In this document: positions 17,623 to 26,548 of the stretch, in pieces | How positions within the stretch are numbered: the stretch's first letter is position 1 | Layout of the letters: each line of letters starts with the position of its first letter | NCBI RefSeq assembly: GCF_009677585.1 | Contig: NZ_WKYV01000004.1 | Span: forward strand, 124,001 to 188,000 | Source of the DNA: Lactonifactor sp. BIOML-A5 | GTDB taxonomy: Bacteria > Bacillota > Clostridia > Lachnospirales > Lachnospiraceae | Direction of reading: 5' to 3' | DNA: 64,000 nt | Program-made: the position numbers and the translations under genes | Notes under the pieces: model-generated | The model's database searches: none | What the model saw: the letters and a program-made list of their open reading frames with translations, nothing else | Told to the model about the DNA's origin: nothing

Positions 17623-17678
17623 TTGTTCACACTCCTATGACGAGAATATATCATGTTTTAGGAGAGGCGTCAAATTGC

Positions 17679-17707
17679 TTGCACCTGGTATTTGTATATA
17701 TTATAAT
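17679..17707 (+). promoter_or_regulatory. Promoter of thyA-folA
   Basis: TTGCAC (17679-17684), a 17-base spacer and TATAAT (17702-17707), 62 bases before thyA. Confidence 0.7.
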
Positions 17708-17769
17708 GGAAAAATCGGGACATCCCGTTACGGAGACTGGCAACTGATTACAGATAAAGGAGAAAAAAC

Positions 17770-18618
17770 ATGAGTTTAGCAGATAATATATTTATCACCA
17801 TGTGCCGGGATATTATAGACAACGGAACCAGCACAGAGGGAGAGAAAGTCCGTCCGGTATGGGAGGACGGCACCTCAGCCTACACAATCAAACGATTTGG
17901 ACTAGTGAACCGTTATGATCTCTCAAAGGAATTCCCGGCCCTGACACTGCGGCGCACTGCCTTAAAGAGCGCTATGGATGAGATTTTGTGGATCTGGCAG
18001 AAGAAATCCAATAACATTAAAGAGCTGAACAGCCATGTATGGGACAGCTGGGCAGATGAGACGGGATCCATCGGTAAGGCCTACGGCTACCAGATGAGCG
18101 TGAAGCACCAGTACAGAGAAGGAATGATGGATCAGGTAGACAGGGTACTCTTTGATCTGAGAGAGAACCCCTACAGCCGCAGAATCATGACCAATATCTA
18201 TGTTCACCAGGATCTTCATGAAATGCACCTGTATCCCTGTGCGTACTCAATGACGTTTAATGTGACGAAGGAGAAGGACAGCGATCAGCTGATTCTGAAT
18301 GGGATTCTCAATCAAAGATCCCAGGATGTTCTTGCTGCCAACAACTGGAATGTGTGTCAGTATTCACTGCTTCTTATGATGTTTGCCCAAGTGTCTGGGA
18401 TGAAGGCAGGGGAGTTGGTGCACGTGATTGCGGACGCTCATATCTATGATCGGCATATTCCTCTGGTGCAGGAGCTTATCTCCCGTCCGGTGTATCCGGC
18501 GCCCAAGGTGACACTGAACCCGGAGATTCGGGATTTCTATCAATTTACAGTGAATGATCTGACCGTGGAAAATTACCAGACGGGTCCCCAGATCAAAAAT
18601 ATTCCCATAGCTGTGTAG
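17770..18618 (+). CDS. thyA: Thymidylate synthase
   Basis: Makes dTMP from dUMP using methylene-tetrahydrofolate; 282 aa. The nucleophile is Cys157 in YPCAYSM, the equivalent of the usual PPCH motif, so the His after Cys is replaced by Ala, a variant of some clostridial enzymes. The dUMP-binding block QRSQDVLAANNWNVCQYSLL follows (about 181-200), and the ADAHIYDRH segment is intact. Start follows AAAGGAG. folA begins 17 bases downstream, so the dihydrofolate product is recycled by a cotranscribed enzyme. Confidence 0.93.
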   Translation: MSLADNIFITMCRDIIDNGTSTEGEKVRPVWEDGTSAYTIKRFGLVNRYDLSKEFPALTLRRTALKSAMDEILWIWQKKSNNIKELNSHVWDSWADETGSIGKAYGYQMSVKHQYREGMMDQVDRVLFDLRENPYSRRIMTNIYVHQDLHEMHLYPCAYSMTFNVTKEKDSDQLILNGILNQRSQDVLAANNWNVCQYSLLLMMFAQVSGMKAGELVHVIADAHIYDRHIPLVQELISRPVYPAPKVTLNPEIRDFYQFTVNDLTVENYQTGPQIKNIPIAV

Positions 18619-18635
18619 AAAGAAAGGAGAACTCT

Positions 18636-19130
18636 ATGAATTTAATTGTAGCTGCTGATAAAAACTGGGGGATCGGAAAAGACAATAAACTTCTGGTCAG
18701 CATTCCCTCTGATATGAAGTTCTTCCGAACACAGACTACCGGCAAGGTTGTCGTTATGGGGAGAAAAACTCTGGAAAGCTTCCCCAATCAGATGCCGTTA
18801 AAAAACAGGACGAACATAATACTGACCAGGAATCCTGGGTATAGCGTTAAGGGGGGGACAGTGGTTCATTCCCTGGACGAACTTACGGAGGCACTAAAGC
18901 CCTATGAGGAGAAGGAGATCTATGTCATCGGAGGAGACAGCATTTATAAACTTCTTCTGCCATACTGCTCAACAGCTCATGTGACGAGAATAGACTTTGC
19001 CTTTGAAGCCGACAGCTTCTTTCCGAACCTGGATGAGGACGGGGAGTGGGAAATTACCGGTAAAAGTGAGGAGCAGACATATTTTGACCTGGAATATGAA
19101 TTTGTCAAATATGAGAGGAAAAAGGCCTGA
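18636..19130 (+). CDS. folA: Dihydrofolate reductase
   Basis: NADPH-dependent reductase of 164 aa regenerating tetrahydrofolate. The N-terminus MNLIVAADKNWGIGKDNKLL is typical, with the substrate Trp/Gly loop; VVMGRKTLESFP (about 39-50) and IYVIGGDSIYKLLLPYC (about 94-110) are the cofactor motifs. Start follows AAAGGAG. It forms a two-gene operon with thyA, a common arrangement for organisms relying on ThyA rather than ThyX. Confidence 0.95.
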   Translation: MNLIVAADKNWGIGKDNKLLVSIPSDMKFFRTQTTGKVVVMGRKTLESFPNQMPLKNRTNIILTRNPGYSVKGGTVVHSLDELTEALKPYEEKEIYVIGGDSIYKLLLPYCSTAHVTRIDFAFEADSFFPNLDEDGEWEITGKSEEQTYFDLEYEFVKYERKKA

Positions 19131-19142
19131 TTTTCTCAGGTC
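19124..19142 (+). terminator. Weak hairpin after folA
   Basis: GGCCTGA (19124-19130) with TCAGGTC (19136-19142) overlaps the folA stop codon. The T-rich stretch behind it is poor, so termination would be weak. Confidence 0.4.
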
Positions 19143-19148
19143 TGTCTC

Positions 19149-19174
19149 TTGACAGTGTCTGAAAAAAGTATAAT
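19149..19174 (+). promoter_or_regulatory. Possible promoter of ilvE
   Basis: TTGACA (19149-19154) and TATAAT (19169-19174) are both consensus but only 14 bases apart; AATAAT three bases later gives the usual 17. The exact -10 is therefore unsure. Confidence 0.5.
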
Positions 19175-19252
19175 AATAAAAAAAGATTCATGATATTGCA
19201 ATGTAACACGTCGTAGCGATAAAGTGGATTGTAGATAGAGGAGGAAAATCAC

Positions 19253-20320
19253 ATGTTAGAGATTAAGATTGAGAAAACTACAAATCCAAAACCAATTCCG
19301 GACAAGGATAATCCATTAGTATTCGGTACTATTTTTACAGACCACATGTTTGAGATGGATTATACGGAAGGAAAGGGATGGCACGATCCACGAATTGTAC
19401 CATATCATAACCTGGAACTGGAACCCTCCGCCATGGTGTTCCACTATGGACAGGAAATGTTTGAAGGCTTAAAAGCATACAAGACAGAGGACGGAAGGAT
19501 TCTGTTATTCCGCCCGGATAAGAATATAGAAAGGGCAAACCATTCTAACCGCCGCCTGATGATCCCCGAGATCCCTGAGGATATATTTATGGAGGCGATT
19601 AAGCAGGTTGTGAAAATTGACGAGGCATGGATCCCTACAAAAGAGGGGACATCTCTTTACATACGTCCCTTTGTAATTGCGACAGATCCATTTCTGGGAG
19701 TTAGACCTTCTTATACCTATAAATTTATGATTATTTTATCTCCTGTGGGAGCTTATTACCCGGAGGGCCTGGATCCTGTTAAAATCTGGATCGAGGATGA
19801 ATATGTGAGAGCTGTCCGCGGCGGTATTGGAGAGGCTAAGACCGGAGGTAATTACGTGGCATCCATGGCATCTCAGATGAAGGCTCATGAGGATGGGTAT
19901 TCCCAGGTGCTCTGGCTGGACGGCGTGGAAAGAAAGTACATTGAAGAAGTAGGTGCCATGAATATTTTCTTTAAAATAGATGGGACAGTAGTGACGCCTA
20001 TGCTGAACGGCTCTATTCTTTCCGGCGTTACCAGAAGAACCTGCATAGAACTTTGCAAATCCTGGGGAATTCCTGTGGAAGAAAGAAAAGTATCTGTAGA
20101 TGAGCTGGAAGAGGCAGCCAGAACAGGCACTCTGGAAGAGGTCTGGGGAAGCGGTACGGCGGCTGTTATATCACCGGTTGGACATCTCCGCTATGAGAAT
20201 GACGTATTCCAGATAGGAGACGGAGGTATCGGAGAACTGAGTCAGAGACTATACGATACAGTGACAGGAATCCAGCTTGGAAAGATAGAAGACAAGTTTG
20301 GATGGACCGTTGAGGTTTAA
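19253..20320 (+). CDS. ilvE: Branched-chain amino acid aminotransferase
   Basis: PLP enzyme of 355 aa interconverting Val, Leu and Ile with their keto acids. It belongs to the longer, type-II (eukaryote-like) BCAT group: FGTIFTDHMFEMDYTEGKGW near the N-terminus, the phosphate-contact Arg in YIRPFVIATDP, the PLP Lys in EAKTGGNYVAS (about residue 198), and VLWLDGVERKYIEEVGAMNIFF. Start follows AGAGGAGG. Monocistronic, closed by a strong terminator. Confidence 0.95.
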   Translation: MLEIKIEKTTNPKPIPDKDNPLVFGTIFTDHMFEMDYTEGKGWHDPRIVPYHNLELEPSAMVFHYGQEMFEGLKAYKTEDGRILLFRPDKNIERANHSNRRLMIPEIPEDIFMEAIKQVVKIDEAWIPTKEGTSLYIRPFVIATDPFLGVRPSYTYKFMIILSPVGAYYPEGLDPVKIWIEDEYVRAVRGGIGEAKTGGNYVASMASQMKAHEDGYSQVLWLDGVERKYIEEVGAMNIFFKIDGTVVTPMLNGSILSGVTRRTCIELCKSWGIPVEERKVSVDELEEAARTGTLEEVWGSGTAAVISPVGHLRYENDVFQIGDGGIGELSQRLYDTVTGIQLGKIEDKFGWTVEV

Positions 20321-20332
20321 GAAAAAAGTATG

Positions 20333-20366
20333 AAAAGTTCCGGAAGTTAGCCTCCGGAACTTTTTT
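20333..20366 (+). terminator. Terminator after ilvE
   Basis: AAAAGTTCCGGA (20333-20344) pairs with TCCGGAACTTTT (20353-20364), then more T. Confidence 0.92.
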
Positions 20367-20391
20367 AACTTTTAAGACCTTTCCGGAAGCA

Positions 20392-20420
20392 TTGATTTTT
20401 CTTATTATATCATATATAAT
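20392..20420 (+). promoter_or_regulatory. Promoter of xpaC-telA
   Basis: TTGATT (20392-20397), a 17-base spacer and TATAAT (20415-20420). Confidence 0.75.
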
Positions 20421-20472
20421 TCACTGTAGGACGAAACATGATAGAATACAATACAGATACAGGGAGGGCAAG

Positions 20473-21684
20473 ATGGCCAATCAGGATTGGATCAATCTGG
20501 GGGATGAGATTCGTGACATAGTGGAGAATGCTATAGATTCCCAGAATTTTCATAAATTAAATCAGTCGATCAGCGACACGGTTACCAGCGCAATGGAGAA
20601 TGTAAACCGTACGATCCGAAACGCAGGTTCTGCCGCCGGACAGGCCGGGCAGCGCATTCAGGAGGAAGTCAGAGAACAGCAGGGAAGATACCGTTACCAA
20701 AACAGAAATAGCTATATAAGGCCAAGGGAGATTGTAAATAGCTCTCCTTCGCTCTTTGCAAAAACCGGTCCGTCCTCCTGTGCGGGATATGCACTGACGA
20801 TCACTGGGGGGATTCTCACCGGCGGTTTGGGGATTGCTGTGTTAATTCTCCTGATTGTGGCAATCGCGACCGGAAGTATGGGGGCAGCTTTTAGCATCCC
20901 TATATTTATTATGCTTCCTCTGCTTATCGGAAGTGTGATTATGACCTGGAAGGGAAGCACCATTTTGGGGCGGTTAAAAAGATTTAAAAACTATATTCGT
21001 GGCTTACGGGGCCGGAATTACTGCGGCATAAAGGAATTGGCCCGGCTGGTGGGAAAATCAGAAAATTATGTGATTAAGGACCTGAGAAATATGATAGAGA
21101 GAGGTTTGTTTCTGCAGGGACATCTGGATCAGCAGAATACCTGCCTGATTGCATCTGATGATGTGTACGAACAGTACCAGCTGGCCCAAAAGCAGCTGGA
21201 GATCCGACAAAAGGAATTGCAGCAGGAGGCAGCAAAGCCCAAAAGCGGTTTGTCGGAGGAGGCCAGAAAGGTAATTAAGGAAGGAAATGATTATCTGGAA
21301 GCAATCAAAGGGAGCAATGACGCTATTCCAGGGGTTGAGATATCGAAAAAGATTTCCCGTCTGGAAGTGGTGATACAAAAGATTTTCCAGCGGGTGGAGC
21401 AGCATCCGGAGTTGATTTCGGATCTGAGAAAATTTATGGATTACTATCTGCCCACTACGATGAAACTGCTGAAGGCCTATGAGGAACTGGATGCCCAGCC
21501 GGTGCAGGGGGAGAATATAGCAACTGCAAAAAGAGAGATAGAAGAGACTTTGGACACTATCAGCACGGCATTTGAGAATCTGCTGGACAGTTTCTTTAAG
21601 GACACGGCATGGGATATCTCTACGGACATCTCTGTGCTTCAGACTATGCTGGCACAAGAGGGCCTGACAAAAAAGGACTTTTAA
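20473..21684 (+). CDS. XpaC-like membrane protein
   Basis: Protein of 403 aa of the XpaC family, named for a Bacillus phenotype of 5-bromo-4-chloroindolyl phosphate hydrolysis. Residues 1-95 are polar and helical, two membrane helices lie at about 115-165, a small winged-helix-like region (LARLVGKSENYVIKDLRNMIERGLF) at about 180-205, and a long helical C-terminus follows. The ATG at 20473 has AGGGAGG; the upstream in-frame start lies inside the promoter. telA follows 16 bases later, the usual pairing. Molecular function is unknown. Confidence 0.82.
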   Translation: MANQDWINLGDEIRDIVENAIDSQNFHKLNQSISDTVTSAMENVNRTIRNAGSAAGQAGQRIQEEVREQQGRYRYQNRNSYIRPREIVNSSPSLFAKTGPSSCAGYALTITGGILTGGLGIAVLILLIVAIATGSMGAAFSIPIFIMLPLLIGSVIMTWKGSTILGRLKRFKNYIRGLRGRNYCGIKELARLVGKSENYVIKDLRNMIERGLFLQGHLDQQNTCLIASDDVYEQYQLAQKQLEIRQKELQQEAAKPKSGLSEEARKVIKEGNDYLEAIKGSNDAIPGVEISKKISRLEVVIQKIFQRVEQHPELISDLRKFMDYYLPTTMKLLKAYEELDAQPVQGENIATAKREIEETLDTISTAFENLLDSFFKDTAWDISTDISVLQTMLAQEGLTKKDF

Positions 21685-21700
21685 GAAAAGAGGATAACAT

Positions 21701-22840
21701 ATGAGCGAAGAATTTAAGGATTTCACTGCAACCCCTACACTGACCTTTGATCCCCTTCCCACAAAGGAAGAGATCATAGAGCCTAAGCCTCAGGAGCCTG
21801 AGAAGACCTGGAATGATGATATTCTCTCCGCGGAGGAGATTAAAATGGTGGACGAGTTCGCCCAGCAGATAGATCTGAACAATTCCAATGCTATCCTTCA
21901 GTACGGAGCGGGAACCCAGAAAAAAATGGCTGATTTCTCTGAAGGGGCCCTGGAAAATGTAAAGACAAAGGATCTGGGAGAAATTGGAGATCTCCTTTCC
22001 AATGTGGTGTCCGAGTTGAAAAGCTTTGATGTGGAAGAAGAAGAAAAGGGTTTCCTGGGATTTTTCAAAAAGACTTCCAACAAGATTACTGCCATGAAGA
22101 CAAAGTTTGACAAAACTGAGGTAAATATAGACAAGATTTGTCAGGTGCTGGAGAAACATCAGATTCAGCTTTTGAAGGACATAGCAGTGCTGGATAAGAT
22201 GTATCAGTTGAATCTGACCTATTTTAAAGAGCTGTCCATGTACATTCTGGCAGGAAAGAAGAAGCTTCAGGAGGTCAGGGGGAAGGAACTCAGCAGCCTT
22301 ATGGCAAAGGCGCAGTCCAGCGGTCTTCCAGAGGACGCCCAGGCTGCCAAGGATCTGGACTCCCTTTGTAATCGATTTGAGAAAAAGATTCATGATCTGG
22401 AGTTAACCAGGATGATCTCTATCCAGACGGCACCACAGATTCGTCTGGTTCAGGGCAATGATACCCTGATGGCAGAGAAGATTCAGTCCACTTTGGTAAA
22501 CACAATCCCTCTGTGGAAAAGTCAGATGGTGCTGGCACTGGGTGTGGCTCATTCCACCCAGGCAGCAGAGGCTCAGCGCCAGGTGACAGATATGACAAAT
22601 GATCTGCTGAGAAAGAATGCAGAGACACTGAAACTGGCTACCATAGAGACTGCAAAAGAATCAGAGCGGGGCATAGTAGATATGGAGACGCTGAAGATGA
22701 CCAACGAATCTCTTATCTCTACGCTGGATGAGGTGATGAAGATTCAGCAGGAAGGAAAGCAGAAGCGAAGGGAAGCTGAGGTGGAAATGAACCGCCTGGA
22801 AAATGAACTGAAAACGAAATTATTGCAGATTAACGGTTGA
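21701..22840 (+). CDS. TelA family protein
   Basis: Cytoplasmic helical protein of 379 aa in the TelA (toxic anion resistance) family. Long helices run through residues 40-375, with the family-typical AQSSGLPEDAQAAKDLDSLCNRFEKKIHDLELTRMISIQTAPQIRLVQ block around 205-253, rich in the conserved QTAPQIRLIQ core. It is cotranscribed with the XpaC-like gene. TelA proteins have been linked to tellurite and antibiotic tolerance, but no mechanism is established. Confidence 0.9.
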   Translation: MSEEFKDFTATPTLTFDPLPTKEEIIEPKPQEPEKTWNDDILSAEEIKMVDEFAQQIDLNNSNAILQYGAGTQKKMADFSEGALENVKTKDLGEIGDLLSNVVSELKSFDVEEEEKGFLGFFKKTSNKITAMKTKFDKTEVNIDKICQVLEKHQIQLLKDIAVLDKMYQLNLTYFKELSMYILAGKKKLQEVRGKELSSLMAKAQSSGLPEDAQAAKDLDSLCNRFEKKIHDLELTRMISIQTAPQIRLVQGNDTLMAEKIQSTLVNTIPLWKSQMVLALGVAHSTQAAEAQRQVTDMTNDLLRKNAETLKLATIETAKESERGIVDMETLKMTNESLISTLDEVMKIQQEGKQKRREAEVEMNRLENELKTKLLQING

Positions 22841-22873
22841 GAATCGTAAGGAACAATATATGGCTGGGAAGAG

Positions 22874-22918
22874 ACCGGTACAGAACAGGTAATACATACC
22901 TGTTCTGTACCGGTTTTG
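22874..22918 (+). terminator. Terminator after telA
   Basis: A perfect 18-bp inverted repeat (22874-22891 with 22897-22914, loop ATACA), then TTTTG. Confidence 0.85.
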
Positions 22919-22938
22919 TGCTGCAATGGAATACGGAG

Positions 22939-22953
22939 GTTCAAAAAATGAAC
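22939..22953. promoter_or_regulatory. Operator copy 1, upstream of -35
   Basis: Palindrome GTTCA-N5-TGAAC. The same 18 bases, GTTCAAAAAATGAACAAA, recur at 22998, so the two sites flank the ABC importer promoter with centres 59 bases apart. The regulator is not in the window. Confidence 0.75.
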
Positions 22954-22961
22954 AAAAGTAC

Positions 22962-22990
22962 TTGACAATCCCTTCAAACAGAAGTAAAAT
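22962..22990 (+). promoter_or_regulatory. Promoter of sugar ABC importer 1
   Basis: TTGACA (22962-22967), a 17-base spacer and TAAAAT (22985-22990), bracketed by two identical palindromic operators. Confidence 0.85.
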
Positions 22991-22997
22991 GATGGAA

Positions 22998-23012
22998 GTT
23001 CAAAAAATGAAC
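22998..23012. promoter_or_regulatory. Operator copy 2, at the transcription start
   Basis: Second GTTCA-N5-TGAAC palindrome, beginning 8 bases after the -10 box. A repressor here would cover the start of transcription, and looping with copy 1 is possible. Confidence 0.75.
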
Positions 23013-23032
23013 AAAGATGGAGGGAGCACAGA

Positions 23033-23905
23033 ATGTACAAGTGGAGAAGGCGGGGAGAGGCATTGTTTTTTATATTGCCGATTCTGATACCCCTAATCGT
23101 ATTTTGGATTTACCCTATTATTCGTTCCGGATGGATCAGTTTTACAAATTGGGATTATATGACCCCGGAATATGATTTTGTAGGGTTGAAAAATTATAAA
23201 GATCTATTGAGCACAGGAGGATTTTTCCCTGCTCTTAAAAATACACTGGTCTTCGGACTGGGGACAGCGATACCGGTGATTGCCGGGGGATTTTTGCTTG
23301 CCGTTCTGGTGAGAAGTCTGAAGAAAGGGAGCAAAGTTTACCAGTTTATCTTATTTTCACCCTGGATTACCCCTACGGTGGCTATCTCTATCGTCTGGAC
23401 TTGGATCTTCGAACCGGATACCGGGATTGCCAATCTCGTGCTTCGTTTTTTACATATGCCGGCTCTGCAGTGGCTGCACAGTTCTCAAACGGCAATGCTT
23501 TCCGTGATTCTGGTTACCCTCTGGAAGACCTTGGGGTATGCCATGATATTCTATCTGACGGCATTGGCAAAGGTTCCGGAAGAGCTGTACGATGCGGGCA
23601 AGGTAGACGGGGCATCCAGACTGGCACTCATGAGACATATAACTGTACCTATGGTTTCCCCCACCACCTTGTTTCTGGTTGTTCTGAATACAGTCAATGC
23701 CCTCCAGGCCTACGACCAGATTCAGGTTCTGACCCAGGGAGGCCCCTCTGGAAGTACCCGAACACTGCTGTATCTTTATTACCAGCTGGGTTTTGAACAG
23801 TTTCATATGGGGCAGGCTGCAGCATCTGGTGTGCTTCTGGTGATCATTGCGTCAGCGCTGGCGGGAATACAGTTTGCGGTTTCAAAAAAATCGGTACATT
23901 ATTAG
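23033..23905 (+). CDS. Sugar ABC importer permease (MalF-type)
   Basis: First membrane subunit, 290 aa with six hydrophobic segments. The cytoplasmic EAA loop reads LYDAGKVDGASRLALMRHITVPMV (about residues 184-207), which docks the ATPase. The N-terminus is short, as in UgpA/LacF-like proteins. The start has GGAGGGAG. The gene order permease-permease-binding protein is maintained with spacings of 18 and 34 bases. No ATPase gene is present, so a shared MsmX-type ATPase elsewhere is implied. Substrate unknown. Confidence 0.92.
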   Translation: MYKWRRRGEALFFILPILIPLIVFWIYPIIRSGWISFTNWDYMTPEYDFVGLKNYKDLLSTGGFFPALKNTLVFGLGTAIPVIAGGFLLAVLVRSLKKGSKVYQFILFSPWITPTVAISIVWTWIFEPDTGIANLVLRFLHMPALQWLHSSQTAMLSVILVTLWKTLGYAMIFYLTALAKVPEELYDAGKVDGASRLALMRHITVPMVSPTTLFLVVLNTVNALQAYDQIQVLTQGGPSGSTRTLLYLYYQLGFEQFHMGQAAASGVLLVIIASALAGIQFAVSKKSVHY

Positions 23906-23923
23906 AAAGGGAGTGTTCCAGTT

Positions 23924-24835
23924 ATGGAAAATTTACAGGCACTGAAGCTTCCCTCAGGGAAGACAGCCCAGGAGCGATGTATAAGAAGGACTGCAAAGGT
24001 GGGAAAGCTGGCGTGGATAACCGGAGAGGCAGTAAAGCACGTATTTCTTGCTGGAATCAGCCTTGTTATGGCATTCCCGTTTTTATGGATGGTCATCAGC
24101 GCGCTTAAGACAAAAGCAGAGGTTATGAATACAGAAATTTTTTTGCCTCAGGAGGCACAGTGGGGGAACTTTGCGGAAGTGATTTTTCATTCTCCCATCC
24201 TCCGGTATATGGGAAACAGCCTTCTGGTGTCGGCGGCCATTGTCCTTCTTCAGGTGGTTACCGGGGGTATGATGGCATATGCGCTCTCATTTATGAGGTT
24301 CCGGGGCCGTAAAGCCTTGTTTCTGGTGGTGGTGGGAACCTATATGCTTCCTCCCGCAGCCACATACATCCCGGGCTATATTATATTATCCCAACTGAAC
24401 CTGCTGGACAGCCTGACAGGACTTACCATATCCTGTACGGTAAATATTTTTGGGATCTTTCTGCTCCGGCAGGCATTTATGCAGCTGCCCTACGGATTGG
24501 TTGAAGCGGCCAAGGTAGACGGAGCCAGGCCGTGGTATATTCTGTGGAATATTGTGTTCCCGCTTACCCGCCCAACTTTTATTACATTTATTCTTATGAG
24601 CTTTATCACAAGCTATAACAGCTATATGTGGCCCTCTCTTATCACGGAGACACCGGATAAGGCGCTCATCTCTCAGGGGCTGCGGATGTTTTTTATAGAA
24701 GGCGGTGCTTACGGCACAGAATGGCCTAAGGTAATGGCGGCCAGTGCGGTCATTGTCATTCCCCTTTTGCTGTTGTTTTTATTTACACAAAAATGGTTTA
24801 TTAAAGGGATCAGCGATACAGGGATGAAAGGGTAA
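23924..24835 (+). CDS. Sugar ABC importer permease (MalG-type)
   Basis: Second membrane subunit, 303 aa, six hydrophobic segments after a longer polar N-terminus of about 35 residues. The EAA loop is LVEAAKVDGARPWYILWNIVFPLTRP (about 188-213), and the C-terminus has the MalG-like FTQKWFIKGISDTGMKG ending. It follows the first permease by 18 bases and forms the heterodimeric channel with it. Confidence 0.92.
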   Translation: MENLQALKLPSGKTAQERCIRRTAKVGKLAWITGEAVKHVFLAGISLVMAFPFLWMVISALKTKAEVMNTEIFLPQEAQWGNFAEVIFHSPILRYMGNSLLVSAAIVLLQVVTGGMMAYALSFMRFRGRKALFLVVVGTYMLPPAATYIPGYIILSQLNLLDSLTGLTISCTVNIFGIFLLRQAFMQLPYGLVEAAKVDGARPWYILWNIVFPLTRPTFITFILMSFITSYNSYMWPSLITETPDKALISQGLRMFFIEGGAYGTEWPKVMAASAVIVIPLLLLFLFTQKWFIKGISDTGMKG

Positions 24836-24869
24836 CAGAAAGAAAGGATTCAGAGAGGAGATAAGAATT

Positions 24870-26180
24870 ATGAAAACAAAGAAGGCAGCAGCAGCGGTAC
24901 TTGTTCTGAGTTTGTGTACCGGACTTATGGGAGGATGTCAAAAGACGGCGCAGGCTGACAGCAAAGAAGATGCTGGAGACAGGGTACAAGTGAAAGTATG
25001 GTATTCCGGAGGCAAGACGGCCACCAAGGTGCTGGATGAAATTATTCAGCAGTTTAACAGCAGCCAGGACACCTATGAAGCAAAAGGGGTAGTCCAGGCG
25101 GATTACGATGAGACCTACGAGAAACTCCAGGCAGCCATTGCGGGGAAAAAGCAGCCGGATGTGGTGCTTCTGGATGCAGACAAAGCAGTAAACCTGGCAG
25201 AAAAGGGGCTTCTGGAAGATCTGAAGGCTTTTGTGGAAAAGGATGCGTCCATGAATACAGAAGATTTTATCCCAGTATTTTACAATCAGGGATTTACAGA
25301 GAATGGAGAGCTATTCGCTATTCCGGCCTACGGAACTACGCAGGTGATGTACTATAACATGGAAGCTTTTGAGAAGGCAGGCATTCAGGCGGACAACATA
25401 AAGACCTGGCAGGATCTTGCCCAGGCAGCCGAGGGTATGACGGTCAGGGATGGAGAGGAAACCACCTTCTACGGATGGGAGCCTATGTACAATGAGGATA
25501 ATCTTATGGATGCGGTATTCAGCAATGGAGGCTCTGTATTCAGTGACGACGGCAAATCCGTTTTGATCAATTCCAAGGAATGGGTGGAGGTTTGGGAAGC
25601 CTTCCGCCAGTGGATTCACGAGGATAAGACTATGAGGATACATTACGGCGGACAGGGCTGGCAGTACTGGTATGACACCATGGATGATGTTCTCCAGAAC
25701 CGGGCAGGAGGGTATACCGGCTCATCAGGAGATCAGGCGGATCTTGACTTTTCGGTGGTGGCAGCCATGCCTCAGCCGGGATTCCATGATAATCCTCCGG
25801 CACCAGTTGCCAGGGCTCTGCAGTTTACCATGGTGAAGGGCGGCAGCGACGAGGCAAAGCAGGGGGCCTATGAATTTATGAAATACTTTACAGAGGCTGA
25901 GCAGCAGGCAAAATGGTCGATGGAAACCGGCTATGTGGCAGTCCGTCAGTCTGTCAAAGAAAATGAGGCATTCCAGGCATTTGCCGAGGAGAATCCGCAG
26001 ATTCTAGTTCCGCTGGAACAGTCTATGCACGCATCCATTCTTCCTATTGATCCCACAGGGGGAAAGGTATATGATGCTCTGAAGATAGCTGCGGACAAAG
26101 TTGAAATTGAGAATATACCGGCACAGGAAGCGCTGGACGAGGCACAGAAGACAGCGCAGGAAGCGCTGGACGCTCTGTAA
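24870..26180 (+). CDS. Sugar ABC importer substrate-binding lipoprotein
   Basis: Extracellular binding protein of 436 aa. A lipoprotein signal is clear: basic MKTKK, a hydrophobic core, and the lipobox GLMGGC with lipidated Cys23. The mature part is a family-1 solute-binding protein (VKVWYSG at the start, KGLLEDLKAFV, aromatic-rich sugar-site segments such as WQYWYDTMDD). Start follows GAGGAG. It is the last gene of the importer; there is no hydrolase or kinase, so the sugar cannot be guessed. The decayed CRISPR array begins about 370 bases downstream. Confidence 0.93.
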   Translation: MKTKKAAAAVLVLSLCTGLMGGCQKTAQADSKEDAGDRVQVKVWYSGGKTATKVLDEIIQQFNSSQDTYEAKGVVQADYDETYEKLQAAIAGKKQPDVVLLDADKAVNLAEKGLLEDLKAFVEKDASMNTEDFIPVFYNQGFTENGELFAIPAYGTTQVMYYNMEAFEKAGIQADNIKTWQDLAQAAEGMTVRDGEETTFYGWEPMYNEDNLMDAVFSNGGSVFSDDGKSVLINSKEWVEVWEAFRQWIHEDKTMRIHYGGQGWQYWYDTMDDVLQNRAGGYTGSSGDQADLDFSVVAAMPQPGFHDNPPAPVARALQFTMVKGGSDEAKQGAYEFMKYFTEAEQQAKWSMETGYVAVRQSVKENEAFQAFAEENPQILVPLEQSMHASILPIDPTGGKVYDALKIAADKVEIENIPAQEALDEAQKTAQEALDAL

Positions 26181-26265
26181 TCATCTGCAGGGGCGGGGGA
26201 ATATGGAAATTCCTTCGCTCCTGATGGGATCTTGAAGCAAAATGAGTTATAATGACAGATAGGAA

Positions 26266-26354
26266 GCTCCCAACTTGTACCCGAGGTTATATCTTAATGC
26301 TGCTCTTTTGGCTGGCAAATGGGTACACCGTTCATTAAAATATAATTTGGGAGC
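26266..26354. repeat. Nested inverted repeat before the CRISPR leader
   Basis: GCTCCCAA (26266-26273) pairs with TTGGGAGC (26347-26354), and inside it TGTACCC (26276-26282) pairs with GGGTACA (26321-26327). The interval holds no gene I can support. It may be a scar of lost sequence between the importer and the array. Confidence 0.45.
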
Positions 26355-26388
26355 CCAACTGCAAACACTTTGTATAAATTTTTTTCAG

Positions 26389-26431
26389 GTGCGAACCATA
26401 AGTGAACATAGAATTACCGGGGGATTCGCAC
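26389..26431 (+). promoter_or_regulatory. CRISPR leader-like element
   Basis: An inverted repeat GTGCGAA (26389-26395) / TTCGCAC (26425-26431) encloses ACCATAAGTGAACATAGAAT and following bases. From memory this layout resembles leaders of type I-C arrays just after cas2. It is 118 bases before the first CRISPR-like repeat and in the right orientation. No cas gene is present. Confidence 0.55.
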
Positions 26432-26548
26432 TTGAAATAGGGGAATACTTGTTTGGAAAAAGGAAAAGAAAAGTACGGGATATTGTATTTTTGTATGGAA
26501 TTAACAAAAATGAAGTGGTAAAATAGAGTTAAATTATGTATAATTGCT

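Noticed and set aside
17513..17773. 86-codon plus-strand frame between VanZ and thyA
   Set aside because: Overlaps the VanZ start on the other strand and the thyA promoter; no ribosome site or family resemblance.
26275..26526. 83-codon open frame in the CRISPR leader region, a possible cas2 remnant
   Set aside because: Starts with TTG without a ribosome site, has no Cas2-like features, and covers the leader inverted repeat.
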